Part shown: positions 34,266 through 45,970 of the stretch, piece after piece
Numbering within the stretch: the stretch's first letter is position 1
How the letters are laid out: each line of letters starts with the position of its first letter
Assembly: GCA_039654915.1 (NCBI GenBank)
Contig: CM077594.1
Span: 73,836,393 to 73,900,392, forward strand
Reading direction: 5' to 3'
Length of the DNA: 64,000 nt
Source of the DNA: Aquilaria yunnanensis
Taxonomy: Eukaryota; Streptophyta; Magnoliopsida; Malvales; Thymelaeaceae
Made by a program: the position numbers and the translations under genes
The notes under the pieces: generated by a model
The model's input: the letters and a program-made list of their open reading frames with translations, nothing else
Database searches by the model: none
Told to the model about the DNA's origin: nothing

Positions 34266-35682
34266 TGTTGGGTTTCGGGAGCCAAACAGCGCAGCGGAAT
34301 TTAACCGAAACCCTTCAGGATCCAAGTGAAACGGGGTAAACCGGGTGTTCAAAAATTTCATACTTAATTTTCGGTTGAGATCTCTCACTCAACTGTAGAG
34401 TCGAATCACAAAACCTGAACAGTTGACGTGTTCAGGCTCTCTATGGTATCCACATGAGCCTCTCGGGATCACCACGCTTCCACCACGTCCCGGCAGATGC
34501 GTTTCTCTTGCGCTCGCAGTGCTAGCTTGCGTCCTCCAAGGAAATTGCAATAGAAGAGTGCGGCTGTCCTTTTGGGAGGCTAGGGCAAGGAGACCTGCGA
34601 ATTTCTCACTTAAAAGTTGTATTTATAGTGAGACTCAACTTCCAGGCCTAATGGGTTTCAAAGCCCTAATCCAATTAGGATTTAATTTCGGGCTTAATAA
34701 TGGCTCAACTCCTTGGCCCATTATTAATACGAAATTAAAGTGAAACCATAACCCAAATAATTAGCCCATGCACTCTAATGATCCAAATAGCTCTATGTGT
34801 GCGACCCAATAGGCTCTTGCCATGTTGGCAATGATCATAAATCACATTTATGATCATAAGCAATGAGCGGTGTCTAGCAACACATCATTGCTACCCAAGT
34901 GACAAGATTGTCGGTGAATCGACTAAACCTTTATGATCATCACCGATATATGCCATTATCCCTTTGTCCAAGATATCAAGACTAAGCACGAGACATGGAA
35001 TGTGTCACTCTCGTATAGCCCAATCTTTGGTTTCTTGATTACCGAGTAGACCAAATTAAACTGACGACATTGATATCATATATCAACTCATCGGAGCATG
35101 GCCATGCATTTTCTAAGTCTCACTCTATCAAGGGGCCCAAAGATATCACTCCCGTTACATAGGAGGGACAAATCCCATCTTGATCATACAAATCCCTCTG
35201 CATGATATGTGACATACCCAATGACCTCCTTCAAGTTCACTCAGTTACGAGCAACAAAGGAAAGTATCAAAGTATGTGACTCACATGTAGGGAACCTTGA
35301 TGATCTTAGGTCGAAGGACTACATATACCATGATCACTATGAGAATCACTTATGACACTCATATAACGATCCATGAAGTGTTCTCATGGTGGGTCGGTCC
35401 AGTACACAAGTTCTCCAACTTGTACCCATATGTAGACTACATATCTCATATTAGTCTCCACATATGCTAGTCATTATGTATTATTGCAACCCGCTCCACA
35501 ATAATACTAGACTAGGGACGTTTAAGAATATCATTATTCTAGGGTTACAATTATGTTTATTACGTTACGCAGAAACAAAACAACAAACAAAATTGCTGGA
35601 TTAATGCCTCAATAAAATATCATGACTCAATGTGCAAAAATACAATCATCTCATGATTGGCTTTTTGGGCACAATACTAACA
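34266..35682 (-). mobile_element. Solo LTR B, 1417 bp
   Basis: It has the same termini (TGTTGGG, CTAACA), the same length and the same layout as solo LTR A at 13238-14654, with scattered substitutions and compensating small indels. Its TATA box on the minus strand is at 34620-34627. It has an exact AAGGT target-site duplication and no internal sequence. It lies in the RT thumb of the chromovirus; joining the flanks restores the expected order of conserved residues. Confidence 0.93.
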
Positions 35683-35687
35683 AAGGT
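35683..35687. repeat. Target-site duplication AAGGT, right copy (solo LTR B)
   Basis: It is identical to 34261-34265. Confidence 0.93.
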
Positions 35688-36946
35688 ATGACGGTAGATC
35701 CAATAAAGATTGAAGCTATCTTGCATTGGAAGCAACCTCAAAATGTCAGAGAAAGAAGAAGTTTCTTGGGCTTAGCAGCTATTATAAGAGATTTGTATCT
35801 AAATTTTCTATAATGGTAGCTCCATTAACAAAGCTGACTAGAAAGGGGCAGAAGTTTGAATGGCCTGACAAGTATGAAAGAAGCATCCAAGAGCTTAAAG
35901 ATAAGCTCACTTCAACACCTGTTTTAGTATTGCCTAATCCTAATAAACCTTTTGAGGTTTATACTAATGCATCTATTGTGGGATTAGGATGTTATTAATG
36001 CAAGATAAACAAGCCATTGCTTATGGTTCAAGATAGTTAAGGCCGCATGCAAAGAATTATCCAGTACATGACCTGGAACTAATAGCTGTGGTCTTTGCCT
36101 TAAAACAGTGGAGACATTACCTATTGGGTAATAATTCCAAATCTTCATTGATCACAAGAGCTTAAAATATCTCTTTACTTAGAAAGAGTTGAATATGAGG
36201 CTAAAGTGATAACTTGAGCACCTTAAGGATTTTGATTGTAGTATTGAGTACACAGAAGGCAAGGCCAATAAGGTAGTTGATGCATTAAGCAGGAAATATA
36301 TATGTATCTTAAGACATGGAGGAGGAGAAGAACAAAGTGAACTAAATAGCCTGATTTGTTTAGCTAACAAATGGCTATAATGGGAAAAAGCTCAATTGAA
36401 AGCGGTAACCATTCAATCAGCATGCAAAGAAGAAATATTAAAAGTATAATAGCAAGATAAAGATCCTGCTAGAATATTTGGCCAAAGACATGGAAAACTG
36501 TTTCAAGGGTTCTCTTATAGGTAAGGATTGCTATATTTTCAAGATAGGATTTATGTACCCAAGGGTTATGATTGAAGAGAACAAATCTTGAAATAAGCCT
36601 GCTGTAGTAAAATAAGTATACATCTTGGAACTGTGAAAATGTACCAAAATTTAGAAGACACTTTTGGTGGCCATACATGAAACAAGAAATTGGCACATTT
36701 GTATCCAAATGTCTTGTGTGCCAACAAGTAAAAGTGGAACATCAGAGACCAGGGGGTAAACTACAAAGCCTACCCATACTAGAAAGGAAAAGGGGATCTA
36801 CAGCCAAGAATTTCTTGGTAAGTATGCCCATGACAAGGAGAAAACATGATACTATTTGGGTGATTGTGGATAGACTTACCAAGTTAGCCCACTTTTTACT
36901 CATTAATCTCACTGATCCATTGGATAGGCTAGCACAGCTGTATGTG
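35688..36946 (+). pseudogene. RT end, RNase H and integrase part 1 (chromovirus, +)
   Basis: VDPIKIEAILHWKQPQ near 35695 is the RT connection, and a frameshift near 35750 moves to FLGLSSYYKRFVSKFS. RNase H is recognisable as FEVYTNASIVGLGC (the usual Asp of TDAS is Asn), but it breaks at 35996. The integrase zinc segment ends with CLVCQQVKVEHQRPGG (36700-36755), and the core begins with DTIWVIVDRLTKLAHFL (36850-36900). The expected core is cut at about 36946 and continues at 39404. Confidence 0.85.
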
Positions 36947-39403
36947 TTACCCACTTCGGGGTAGTCCAATTATGGTACCAAAATTGTGCATTTAGACTCC
37001 CAGGATTGGTAATGTTCTGTAGGCCATGAGAACACTACCCTTAGTGTGCATACCCAAGTGGCCCTCTTGGGCACTATGTAAACACATGCATATTGGTCCA
37101 ACCATCACACACATATTCATATTTCATGCACACCATGGAAGCAAGGAATGAAAACACTGGCACAAGTCTTAATTTTGGCTACCACACATTAGGCAATCTT
37201 GTAAAGTTCTAGTGACCAGCCACTGCACCTGTAACTTCCACTAATAAACTGTATCATTCTAGCCATGTAACCCCCTATTTTATTTTCTCCATTATCAAAT
37301 AGAGACTAAGCACAAACCAAGGAATTTTTTTCTACATCAATAGCCCACCTATGGACCAAGTTATGGATTTTTTAAGTTGGTTACAAAATTCTAACCAAAT
37401 GAACAGTAACTTAGCCAACTTTGAAGCATCATATCTTTGGTTACAGGGCTCAAAATTCAGAAATTCCAAATCCTAGTTCAACCTCTGGATGTTATCTTTG
37501 TGTGGTAAAAATTTCACACCAAGATTCCTTCTACATATGGAGATATAGGACTTTAAGTTCAGAGTCAAAATTCTAGTCACTTTATGACCATTTCGCCAAT
37601 ACAAAATTTTGTAAGTGTGCAAACACTTTATTCACAAGCAGAAATCCCTCCCAGGCTACCCCATGTATGTCCATTACACATAAGAAATAAATTCCCTTAA
37701 ATTTAACAACTTTATGTGGCCAAAACAGAATTTACAATAAGCAGCCCATCATTCACACTTAGGCAGCTTTGCACCACATCACTTACATAGCCAAAACACC
37801 ACTCAAATGTTCACATACTTGTCTCATTTTACATACACTACATGTACATGCATACATGCACTAAAAAATGGTCTTAACCCAGCTAAATATGCACCTAGGT
37901 TGTAGGAGTTCCTGAGACACAATGGAGTCCAGAACAGGATATTGGACAGCTACTGCATAACACAATAAGTACCACCATTAAAAATACCAAATGTGCTCCT
38001 AAAATCCCCAAACTTTTTAGATCATAACTAGACATATGGAAGTTCGTGTACCTGAAAATTCAGATCAAAATGAAAACCAAAAATGTCAGTTTGAATGATA
38101 TTTTTTTGCTGGACTTGAAATGATAGAATTGAGGGGAGTAAGTTTCATTGAGAAATTTAGTAAGGGTAGCACTTGGATTCAATAGGCAATGTAACCATCA
38201 TCAAAACTTGCATCCAAAGACACTAAAACAAAAAAACTACAATCCATATATACAAGATATAGCAATCAAATGCAGCAGCCATTCATAACCAGCAAACACA
38301 TGAAATGCAGCAGCAACAATAACCATAGGTTAGTCCATAAACCATGCAATAAACATAAATAAATCACTATGGCAGCCCTCCTCAAGCTAATGCTTGGTCT
38401 TAGGAGGATTTTTAACACTAGTTAGTACTAACTTTGGGCTCTAGAAACCCTTATTTCACTGTCATCTTTGTGCACTTCACACTAGGTCACAAAACCTTCA
38501 ATAAGTGCAGTCCCCTCACTACGCTTGGTTCATCAAGCTCATGGCTCTCTTCCAAACTTAGCCCTAGCTCCATGGTTGCTTAAAAATGCAGAAAACAACC
38601 CATGAGAGCAAGAGAACCCTTACCTTGAGTGTATGCTAAAATTGGAGCTTGATCCTAGGTGCATTAAAGTCTTAGCACCACATAGCTTCCAATTTCCCTT
38701 TCCTGTTTTCTTTTGCCTTCAATTTCAATCTTGGAGGTATGGTGGCTATGGAGGAGTTATGGAAAAAGTGTGGAGGAGGATGGTGGCTATGTGGGTCGAA
38801 TATGGGAGAAAGATAAGTGAATTGGCCACTTAAATGGCCTTAAATGAGCTTAAGGGCGCAAAACACACTTAAACAAGCTTAACCTTACTTTATGTCATTT
38901 TCCTTCTCACTAATTATGGTTTCTTTGTCTTAAAATTATTGGTACAGATGTGTCCAACATTTTTTACTCATTTACAAGCCTTGGTTGCCTCCCCCATGGT
39001 GGGATAATTCCACAATCTCACACTTTGGCTTAAGTCGAAAGCTTGAACACCTTAAGGTTTACACTAGCACATTTAGGTCCTGAATGCCTTTAGTGTTGCC
39101 TTTGTCCAAACTTGTCTTCCATGAGCAATTTGGTCCTCCAATAGCATTTTCATACCATTTATATCCTTCCCATAACTCTCCAAGTCTCTTTCTTGAGAGT
39201 TTTGCAATTAAGTACCCGAATTTCCAAAACCTTACAAAAAAGTCCATAGGTTGCTTGACAAACAAGCAATCCTTAAGGCTTTTCTTGGAGGCCAAGTTAC
39301 TAACTTGGAACACTTTTAACCCCACACTTCAATCACTATGGTGAGAATTACACAATATAATGGTTTTTAGCCATTATGACACACTTGTAATTCTCCCATT
39401 TTT
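36947..39403. mobile_element. Unidentified 2.45-kb non-coding insertion in the chromovirus integrase
   Basis: The block separates LAQLYV from VRLHGIP of one integrase core, so it was inserted, possibly with loss of about three codons. It holds no recognisable domain; the open frames are short. Near the right edge a hairpin is formed by GAGAATTACA (39342-39351) and TGTAATTCTC (39386-39395). The ends read TGT...CCA and may be LTR-like, but no target-site duplication could be fixed. A solo LTR or an old non-autonomous element are the candidates. Confidence 0.5.
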
Positions 39404-40329
39404 GTAAGATTACATGGTATCCCAGATGACATTGTTTTAGATAGAGACCCAAGGTTTGTATCAAAGTTTTGGAGATCACTATATCAAGCAATGAGTACTC
39501 AACTGAAACTAAGCTCAGCCTATTATCCTTAAACAGATGGGCAAACAGAAAGAACTATACAAGTTCTTGATGACATTCTAAGATGTTGTGCATTGGATTT
39601 TAAAGGACAATGGGATCAATTGTTACCTTTATGAAAATTATCCTATAACAACAGTTATCACTCAATGATAAAGATGGCACCTTATGAAGCTTTATATGGA
39701 AGAAGGTGCATCATTCCTCATTGTTGGAAAGACCCTAAGGATAAGATTGAAATAGGACCAAAACTAATACATAAAACTATTGGGAGGATCAAGGTGATCC
39801 AAGAGAGGATCAAAGTTGCGAACAATTGAGAAGAGACCTATGCTAACCAAAAGAGAAGAAGAGATTTAGAATTTCAAGTTAGGGATTATGTGTGGATCAA
39901 AGTATCCCCAATGATAGGAGTCATGAGATTTGGCAAGAAGGGCAAATTGGCTCCAAGATATATTGGGCCATTTCAAGTGTTGGCTAGAATTGGCAAGGTG
40001 GCTTACAAGTTGAACCTACCTTCATAATTGGGTCACATACATGATACTTTTCCTATTAGAATGCTTAAGAAATATTTATCTAACCCACAACAAGTCATAC
40101 TTGCTTCTGACATCCCAATATACCCTAATCTTACCTATGAGGAAGAACCTATAAAGGTTATAGCTAGGGGTGTAAGATAGTTGAGAAGTAGATGGATAAG
40201 TATGGTGAAGATTCAGTGAACTCACTACTCTAAACAAGAAGCCACATGGGAAACTGAAACTAAAATGCTCAAGAAATATCCAGAGTTGTTTCCCAAACTA
40301 CTTGAGAATTTAGGGGACCAAATTCTTTG
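39404..40329 (+). pseudogene. Integrase part 2 and chromodomain (chromovirus, +)
   Basis: VRLHGIPDDIVLDRDPRF (39404 onwards) supplies the second Asp of the integrase core, and TDGQTERTIQ near 39535 supplies the Glu. The GPFQVLARIGKVAYKLNLP segment of the C-terminal domain lies near 39970. A chromodomain follows at about 40140-40290, with EEEPIKVI, then WISMVKIQ, then EATWETETKM and YPELF. Stops lie at several points (for example after SAYYP and LNLPS). Chromodomains guide insertion of these elements by binding modified histones; that role is family knowledge. Confidence 0.85.
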
Positions 40330-40341
40330 AGGGGGAGAGAA
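40330..40341 (+). other. Polypurine tract of the chromovirus (+)
   Basis: AGGGGGAGAGAA just after the pol stop and before TGTCATGCC is a typical plus-strand primer. Confidence 0.75.
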
Positions 40342-40800
40342 TGTCATGCCTGTGACTTGTATAGGCATGGGCTATCATTAGGATGTACATAAAATGTGCT
40401 TGAGTTGTATAGATAAGTGATACAAGTCATAGAAGTGAATGCAAAACGCATACCAAGTCATGTGCCTAATAGGGTGCCCTAGGTGCACATAGGTGAAACA
40501 TGAGGAAAAGTGCCATCTTTGTGAACCAAAAAAGGTTGAAACTATGTGCCAAGGTAAATTTTGAAGTAAGAATTCAAAATGTGAAAAGTATGGCCCAGAA
40601 ACCTAAAGGCATTAAGGAGCACCAAGGGGGAAGGCACAAGGTGGCTCTCAGCTCACCCTTGTGTGCACCCATGTGAATGTCAAGGCTTTAGCCTTAAAGG
40701 AAATTATGCAAGGTTGATGCTTAATGTTACAATGAAGTTTAATAGTGCAATGCAAGTAAAAAAAAATAAGTGAAGGGCACATAAGAAAATTGATGAGCAC
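40342..40800 (+). repeat. Start of the chromovirus 3' LTR, right end unresolved
   Basis: TGTCATGCCTGTGAC directly follows the polypurine tract, as expected for an LTR start. Somewhere before about 40850 the sequence passes into the Tat fragment described next. I could not fix the junction, and no matching 5' LTR was found upstream of 32121. Confidence 0.5.
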
Positions 40801-41373
40801 CATTAGGTGCACTAAAGAGCTCTCGGATGCACCGAGGGAATTAAGAACAAGGCCCACCTGAGAATGGAAATAGGACTAGAAAACTTCATTGAAAACTTGT
40901 CAAAAAATAAGAGAAACTTAAGAGCAAAGAGAAACAAGTGAGAGCAGAAAATGAAAAGTGACTCTCCCATTGGAGGGAGGGGGTATATATAGCCCTGAAG
41001 AAGGGTGAGCAAGCATTGCATTGAATGGAAAATTTGAAAAGATAAAAATGCCCTTCTACTCACTACAAGCACGCACTATGGGTAGAACCAGTTATTGAAT
41101 GCCATGTGTGCCCTACAAGTCAAAATTGAGATAATGATTTGTGAAGGGACAGAAAGCTGCCACTCGTGAAGCGATGTAATGCATGCTGGTTGAAGCGACG
41201 TAACTGACACCTCTAAACAAAGTGATGTAATGTAATTCTAGTAGGAGTAACTGTCACGGTAAGGAAACCCAAACAACGTCTTAGAAAGAAAGGGAAGCAT
41301 CGAAGCCAATGACATTGATGGAGCACACAGCTGATGGAGCTGCACATCCATAGGCAATTTAGGGGAGGCCATG

Positions 41374-41958
41374 TGATGGCCCAAGGCCATAAGCCTATGA
41401 TTCCCTTAAGGCCTCAACCACAAGTCTCAAGAAGCTCGATCACAGTACTTCAGAAATTCTAAGGCATGTTGGGCATAGAGGAGTCTAGAAGTGACAACAT
41501 ACCACTAACCTAGCTTGACGAAGGGACATGTGAGGTACCTTGGCACTAGTAAATCGAAGTGGCCCTAGATATTGAAAAATAACATTAAGAAAGTACCCCT
41601 AGGTATGTGCAAAAGTGCTCACTCTGACTTGTGTCAGGATAACTGGCTATAGAGATATTTGGGATGAAATAGATCCTTATTCCCCGATTTAGCCGAACAC
41701 GTGAACGGTAGATCTGGGAGCTTAACCCTTTGAAATAGGTATAAAATGAGGTATTTCTAGGTATGTAGACAAGACTATCTTGTTGAGCTTTTCTTATACT
41801 CCGAACTATATTACTTCCTTACTTGGGCATCGAAAAGTCCTCATCCTAGAAAACACTTCGGGGACTCCTTTCAGGGACTGTAGCTAACTAAAGTACTTAC
41901 GTCTAAGGCTTTGATACAAAACTCAGGTGATCGAGATCCCCAAGGACACCATGCATCA
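41374..41958 (+). repeat. Tat-type LTR, 585 bp
   Basis: It starts TGATGGCC and ends GCATCA. It shares the ACTTGGGCATCG block (41821 onwards) and the G-box plus TATA pair (ACACGTGA at 41697-41704, TATAAAA at 41740-41746) with the other Tat LTRs. It is shorter than theirs (585 against 838-873 bp). Pol of another element begins directly after it. Confidence 0.75.
41697..41746 (+). promoter_or_regulatory. LTR core promoter of the third Tat copy
   Basis: The CACGTG core is kept while its flanks differ (ACACGTGA). TATAAAA follows 35 bp later. Confidence 0.55.
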
Positions 41959-43804
41959 TTACCCATTCATAGAGCATGTGATGCTTGGATCCATCTCAAG
42001 GAAGAAGTAGAACCAATCAACATGAGGCCTAATCGATATCTTTCAATAAAGAAAGATGTTATTGAATGAGATGTTAAGGACATGGGTTATCTGACCTAGC
42101 ACTAACCTTTTCTCTTTCCCCATTGTCTTGGTGAGGAAGAAAGATTACCTAGAGTTGAACAAGGCAACCATCATAGATAAGTTCTCTATATCTATTGTTG
42201 AAGAGCTCCAGGATGAATTATATGAGGATAAGTAGTTTAGTAAGTTGGACCCAAGGTCAGACTACCATCAAGTTCAAATGAGGAAAGGTGATATTCCCAA
42301 GATAGCATTTCCCACACACAATGGCCACTTTTGGCTCTTAGTTATGTCATTTGGGCTTAACAAATGCACCCTCCATTTTTCAAGCTCTCATGAATGGCAT
42401 TTTTTGCCCATATTTGAGGAATTTTGCACTGGTTTTCTTCAATGACATACCAGTATACAATAGCAACTAGGAGGAACATTTGAATAGTGTGCAACTTATG
42501 CCAGAGATTATCAATGACACTTGTTATTTGTTAAGCAAGGAAAGTGTAGCTTCGGACAGCCATCCTTAGAATAGTTGGGACACATTATAAGTTAGCAAAT
42601 GGTTGCAACAGATCCCAAGAAAATTGAGATCATGCTACATTGGCTAACTCCTCAATAACTCATGTAACTTAAAGGCTTTCTTGGACTCACTAGCTATTAC
42701 CAAAGATTTACTAGGCATTATAGAACTCTTAATAGTCCTTTAACTCAACTCCTTAAAAGGAACAACTTTGTCCGGATTGAAGAAGCTAGAGCTTGTTTTA
42801 ATGACTTGAAAAGGGCATTAAGTTCAAACCTAATACTAGCCTTGTCAAACTTTGAGGTGCCTTTTATAATTGCAGCTAATGTGAACAAAGAAGGAATTAG
42901 GTCATTGGTACAACAACAAGGGCATCCCGTAGCATACCTAAGCAAGACTTTTTCTTCTCAACACCAGACCTTCTTGATGTACAAGAAAGCGTGCTTGGCA
43001 ATCATTTTGGTAGTAGAAAGGTGGAGAATTTACTTAGTTAGGAGGAATTTGGTAGTCAGAATCGATCAGAGATGTTTAAAATATTTGATAAAGCAAATAA
43101 TCCTCAAACCATTATAGTAAAACTCATTATAGAACTCATGTCATATGACTATAAAGTCCACTCCAACAGGGGAAGGGAAACGTTGCAGCAAAAGCTCCCT
43201 CTTGGGTTTCTAGTCAGGAGTTGACATGCATTGCCATAATAGGAGCTTCCACTTCACTTTTTCAGAAAATTGAACCAAGCTACAATTCAGACGCGTCTAT
43301 TTGGGAAATTATTCAGGAAAAACAGCAGAATATTTTTTCTTATCCCAAGTTCTCCTATAAACAAGAGATCATAAGAAGAAAAAGCAAGTTGGTAGTGGGG
43401 GATTACTTAGCTGAAAATCATCAAGTGGTTGAATGAAGGAGCTGTTGGGGGCCATTTAGGCATGCACACCACCATTAAGAAGCTGAAGCAATGGTTTTAC
43501 TGGCAAGGACTTGACAAAAGATGTTAGAAATTTGATACAAAATGGTGCCACTTGCCAATGACACAACAAAAAGTATAGCTTGCCCAAAGTTATTACAACT
43601 CAATCCTCTGGTTGAAACCATCTAGACTGACATATTTATGGATTTTCTTAAATGGCTTCCCAAGTAGCATGGGAAAGAGGTGATACTGTTGGTGGGCCAA
43701 CTAAGCAAGTATGCTCACTTCGTACCTTTTTCACATGCATACATCATAGTAACAACTGCTAAGGCATTCATGGATGACATATACAAGCTGCATAGCATGC
43801 CTAA
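41959..43804 (+). pseudogene. Ty3/gypsy pol fragment: RT, RNase H and integrase start (+)
   Basis: Conserved segments appear in order in shifting frames. They are RPNRYLSIKKDVIE (about 42030), then KKDYLELNKATIIDKFS, then LDPRSDYHQVQMRKGD (42245), then PVAYLSKTFSSQHQ of RNase H (42935). The integrase zinc segment (GGHLGMHTTIKKLKQWFYW, 43450) and the core start (LSKYAHFVPF, 43710; DIYKLHSMP, 43780) follow. The YVDD box reads FFNDIPVY, so Val-Asp is lost. The left end abuts the Tat LTR at 41958 and the right end abuts the LTR start at 43805. No protease or gag is left. Confidence 0.8.
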
Positions 43805-43898
43805 TGACACAACCCACCCTAGTCACTTAAACTATATCTAGATTCCTTGCCTAATGACACAATCCACCCTAGTCTCAAATAGCAAACCTTTAGGACTC
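43799..43898. repeat. 50-bp tandem duplication across an LTR junction
   Basis: CCTAATGACACAACCCACCC at 43800 recurs as CCTAATGACACAATCCACCC at 43850. The unit includes the last bases of the interrupted pol and the first bases of the inserted LTR, so the duplication came after the insertion. Confidence 0.85.
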
Positions 43899-44572
43899 AA
43901 TTCATTTAGTTGTTCTTGGGTGATAGTTGCTAGCCTAGGTTAGAATTGGATTTCTAATGCCTTAAAAACACAAAACTATGCCCTAAACCTTTATCCAAGC
44001 ACCAATTCTCACTACTAGCTAGGATAGTCAACTTCCAGTGTAGACAATGCAAGAATTAACCAATTTTATGACTAGTGTTCCTGCATTTTTGGCATTAGTA
44101 TTTTTCTAACCCAAGGACCTTAGGGTTTTTTCCCAATATGTGTCTAAGTCTCACAAGACTTATTCAAGTTCATGAATGCATGCTAAACCATGCAGGCTTG
44201 GTATGCAAGTCACCAATTTACCAAAACTTTGAAAATGTAGTGTCTATTCTTAATTTCCTACATGCAAGTCCTACTAATGCAGAAAAGAAAAATGGCATCA
44301 GAGTAAAGCAGTTTATAAAACCAACACTTCCAAGGCATTATCCAAACATCTACACCATTTATAGAAAGTGTCTTTTCTGGGAACTAGGCATTAGAAGCCT
44401 ATACATTAGAGAACTATAAACCGAGTCTCAAACTACCTAGCTATATTTACATACTTATGTAGTTTGGACACTTGTTTCTTTGAGAGCTATGCTTATCCTT
44501 GCTTTATCACCATAAAGAGCAACACACACTTGAAATTGACATAGAGAAACAGTTTGTCCAATTCCAAGGTGC

Positions 44573-44577
44573 TAGAC
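44573..44577. repeat. Target-site duplication TAGAC, left copy (Athila-like element)
   Basis: It is repeated exactly at 53062-53066. Confidence 0.9.
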
Positions 44578-45323
44578 TGGTGCGTTCGTAGTTCAAGACA
44601 AACCTTTCTGACTACACTAGTAATAGTGTGGATGCGTCAAATCTCTTTGTACTCAAACAAACATGTGAACTCATAGGCAAGCGTGGCTATCATCAAAATA
44701 TAGTAATGGCAAGTACCAAGATCATTTTTTCTCATGAAATGAAGGTTGTCTACCATACTTAATATCTTTCTATTATCTAATTGGAAATTAAGAAGATTTG
44801 TTTAACTAACTACTATGAACTAACTAAATTAAACTAATATAGTAAAATAAACTACTAACTATTGGAGGTAGCAGAAAAAAAAAAACAATCAACAATAAGA
44901 ACTTAATAATTAGAATGAAATTCCCTAGAACTTCAATTGTATTACTTTTACTCTTGTTTAACAGGATTGTGATTAACTTGGACCACAGAGTACTGCATAA
45001 TGTAGATTAGCTCCCTATTATTCTCATTCACTAACACTATTCTTAAGTCACTAATAGGGTGTCTAGGCCTACCGTGCTTATTAAAAATGCATTAATATCC
45101 TATGACCAACTATTAGGTTTCACCCTAGTTCGGACGTATTATATCATACCTATTACACTCAATTACAATAATATCTCTTTTATCCAATAGTGATCTACAA
45201 CAAACATACCAGATATTACCTAACGCATGTTTAGCATCCCACATTGAATTAATAGGCTAGATACTATTAATCAACACAACAAAGTATATTGGATAAATCA
45301 CAGGAAAAACACATAATCATATT

Positions 45324-45970
45324 TGATAGCCGAAGGGCTAGCGCCCTAGCTTATCTATTGAACAATTCAAACAAATAGAAGGTGCTCAACAAAGTCTGAA
45401 AAGGGTCATCCTTAGGAAAGCTAGTATTCCTGCACCTTTGGATTGGGGTACCCATAGGCAAGGAACAACAACCTCGATGCTGAAAAGGATGGCCGAAACA
45501 ACTGACCTTCTTTAGCTATAACAACACATGGCACTTAGGACCACCAGCAAGATGGTTATCCTTAACCCTAAATCATGTGAGAGCATTATTCTGCTTATAC
45601 AACCCAGCTGGTAGGGATCATTCCCTGAATAACAAGGAGCTTAGACCCCTTGATCTAGCCATACACGTGTTCGGCTCTCTTCATGCCTAGTTAAGCAACT
45701 GCCTAGCTTATCCCCTATAAATACTTCTAGGAGGTAAAGGATCTGAAACCTTATTTCCTTATCCTCATATTCTTCCCTAAAGTACTGAGCCTGATTTGAA
45801 GGATCCACAACATCGATTGCCAATGTCTTGAAGGTCCATTTTGTTGGCAAACTCTTCCATGACTTTGGAATTTCCATGAAAAAGTACTTCTTCTGCCAAC
45901 CCCGCTAGCTATCTTTGGTAGCAAAGGTGAAAGTATACCTTTTGCTACCACTATTAAACCAGAAATAATC
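45324..45970 (+). mobile_element. Tat deletion fragment: LTR start joined to antisense-gene piece
   Basis: It starts TGATAGCC at 45324 and carries the G-box (ACACGTGT, 45663-45670) and TATAAATA (45716-45723) of a Tat LTR. From about 45745 the minus strand reads GSKRYTFTFATKDS, then KKYFFMEIPK, then LAIDVVDP, matching exon 1 of the antisense gene in element 1. In an intact element the antisense gene precedes the LTR, so the order here needs a 5' LTR joined to the interior by a large deletion. The right edge and the duplication are unclear. Confidence 0.75.
45663..45723 (+). promoter_or_regulatory. LTR core promoter of the nested Tat fragment
   Basis: ACACGTGT and TATAAATA keep the order and about the same spacing as in element 1's LTR, in a copy that has lost nearly everything else. 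Confidence 0.55.

Larger units (their letters stand above)
32121..40341 (+). mobile_element. Decayed Ty3/gypsy chromovirus (+), body from primer site to polypurine tract
   Basis: The order is primer-binding site, gag with zinc knuckle, protease, RT, RNase H, integrase, chromodomain, then a purine-rich tract before a new TG start at 40342. Two insertions interrupt it: solo LTR B (34266-35682) and a 2.45-kb non-coding block (about 36947-39403). Every domain has stops or frameshifts. The chromodomain at the integrase end places it among chromoviruses, probably Tekay/Del-like. The LTRs could not both be defined. Confidence 0.85.
40850..41958 (+). mobile_element. 3' end of another Tat-type element (left edge uncertain)
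   Basis: The order matches elements 1 and 2: antisense TATA (40983-40992, read leftwards as CTATATATACCC), a CATGTG that may be a decayed G-box at 41103, a polypurine tract with the same GGCCATG ending, then an LTR. The antisense gene itself is missing or truncated here. A 5' half was not found. Confidence 0.65.

Noticed and set aside
36947..39403. Helitron as the identity of the 2.45-kb insertion, because of its end hairpin
   Set aside because: There is no TC start, no CTRR end after the hairpin and no insertion between A and T. The evidence does not meet the Helitron pattern.
32121..43804. Endogenous pararetrovirus (caulimovirus) as the source of the RT fragments
   Set aside because: Integrase cores, chromodomains, LTR-adjacent primer sites and polypurine tracts are present, and no movement-protein motif is seen. 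Ty3/gypsy LTR retrotransposons explain all of it.
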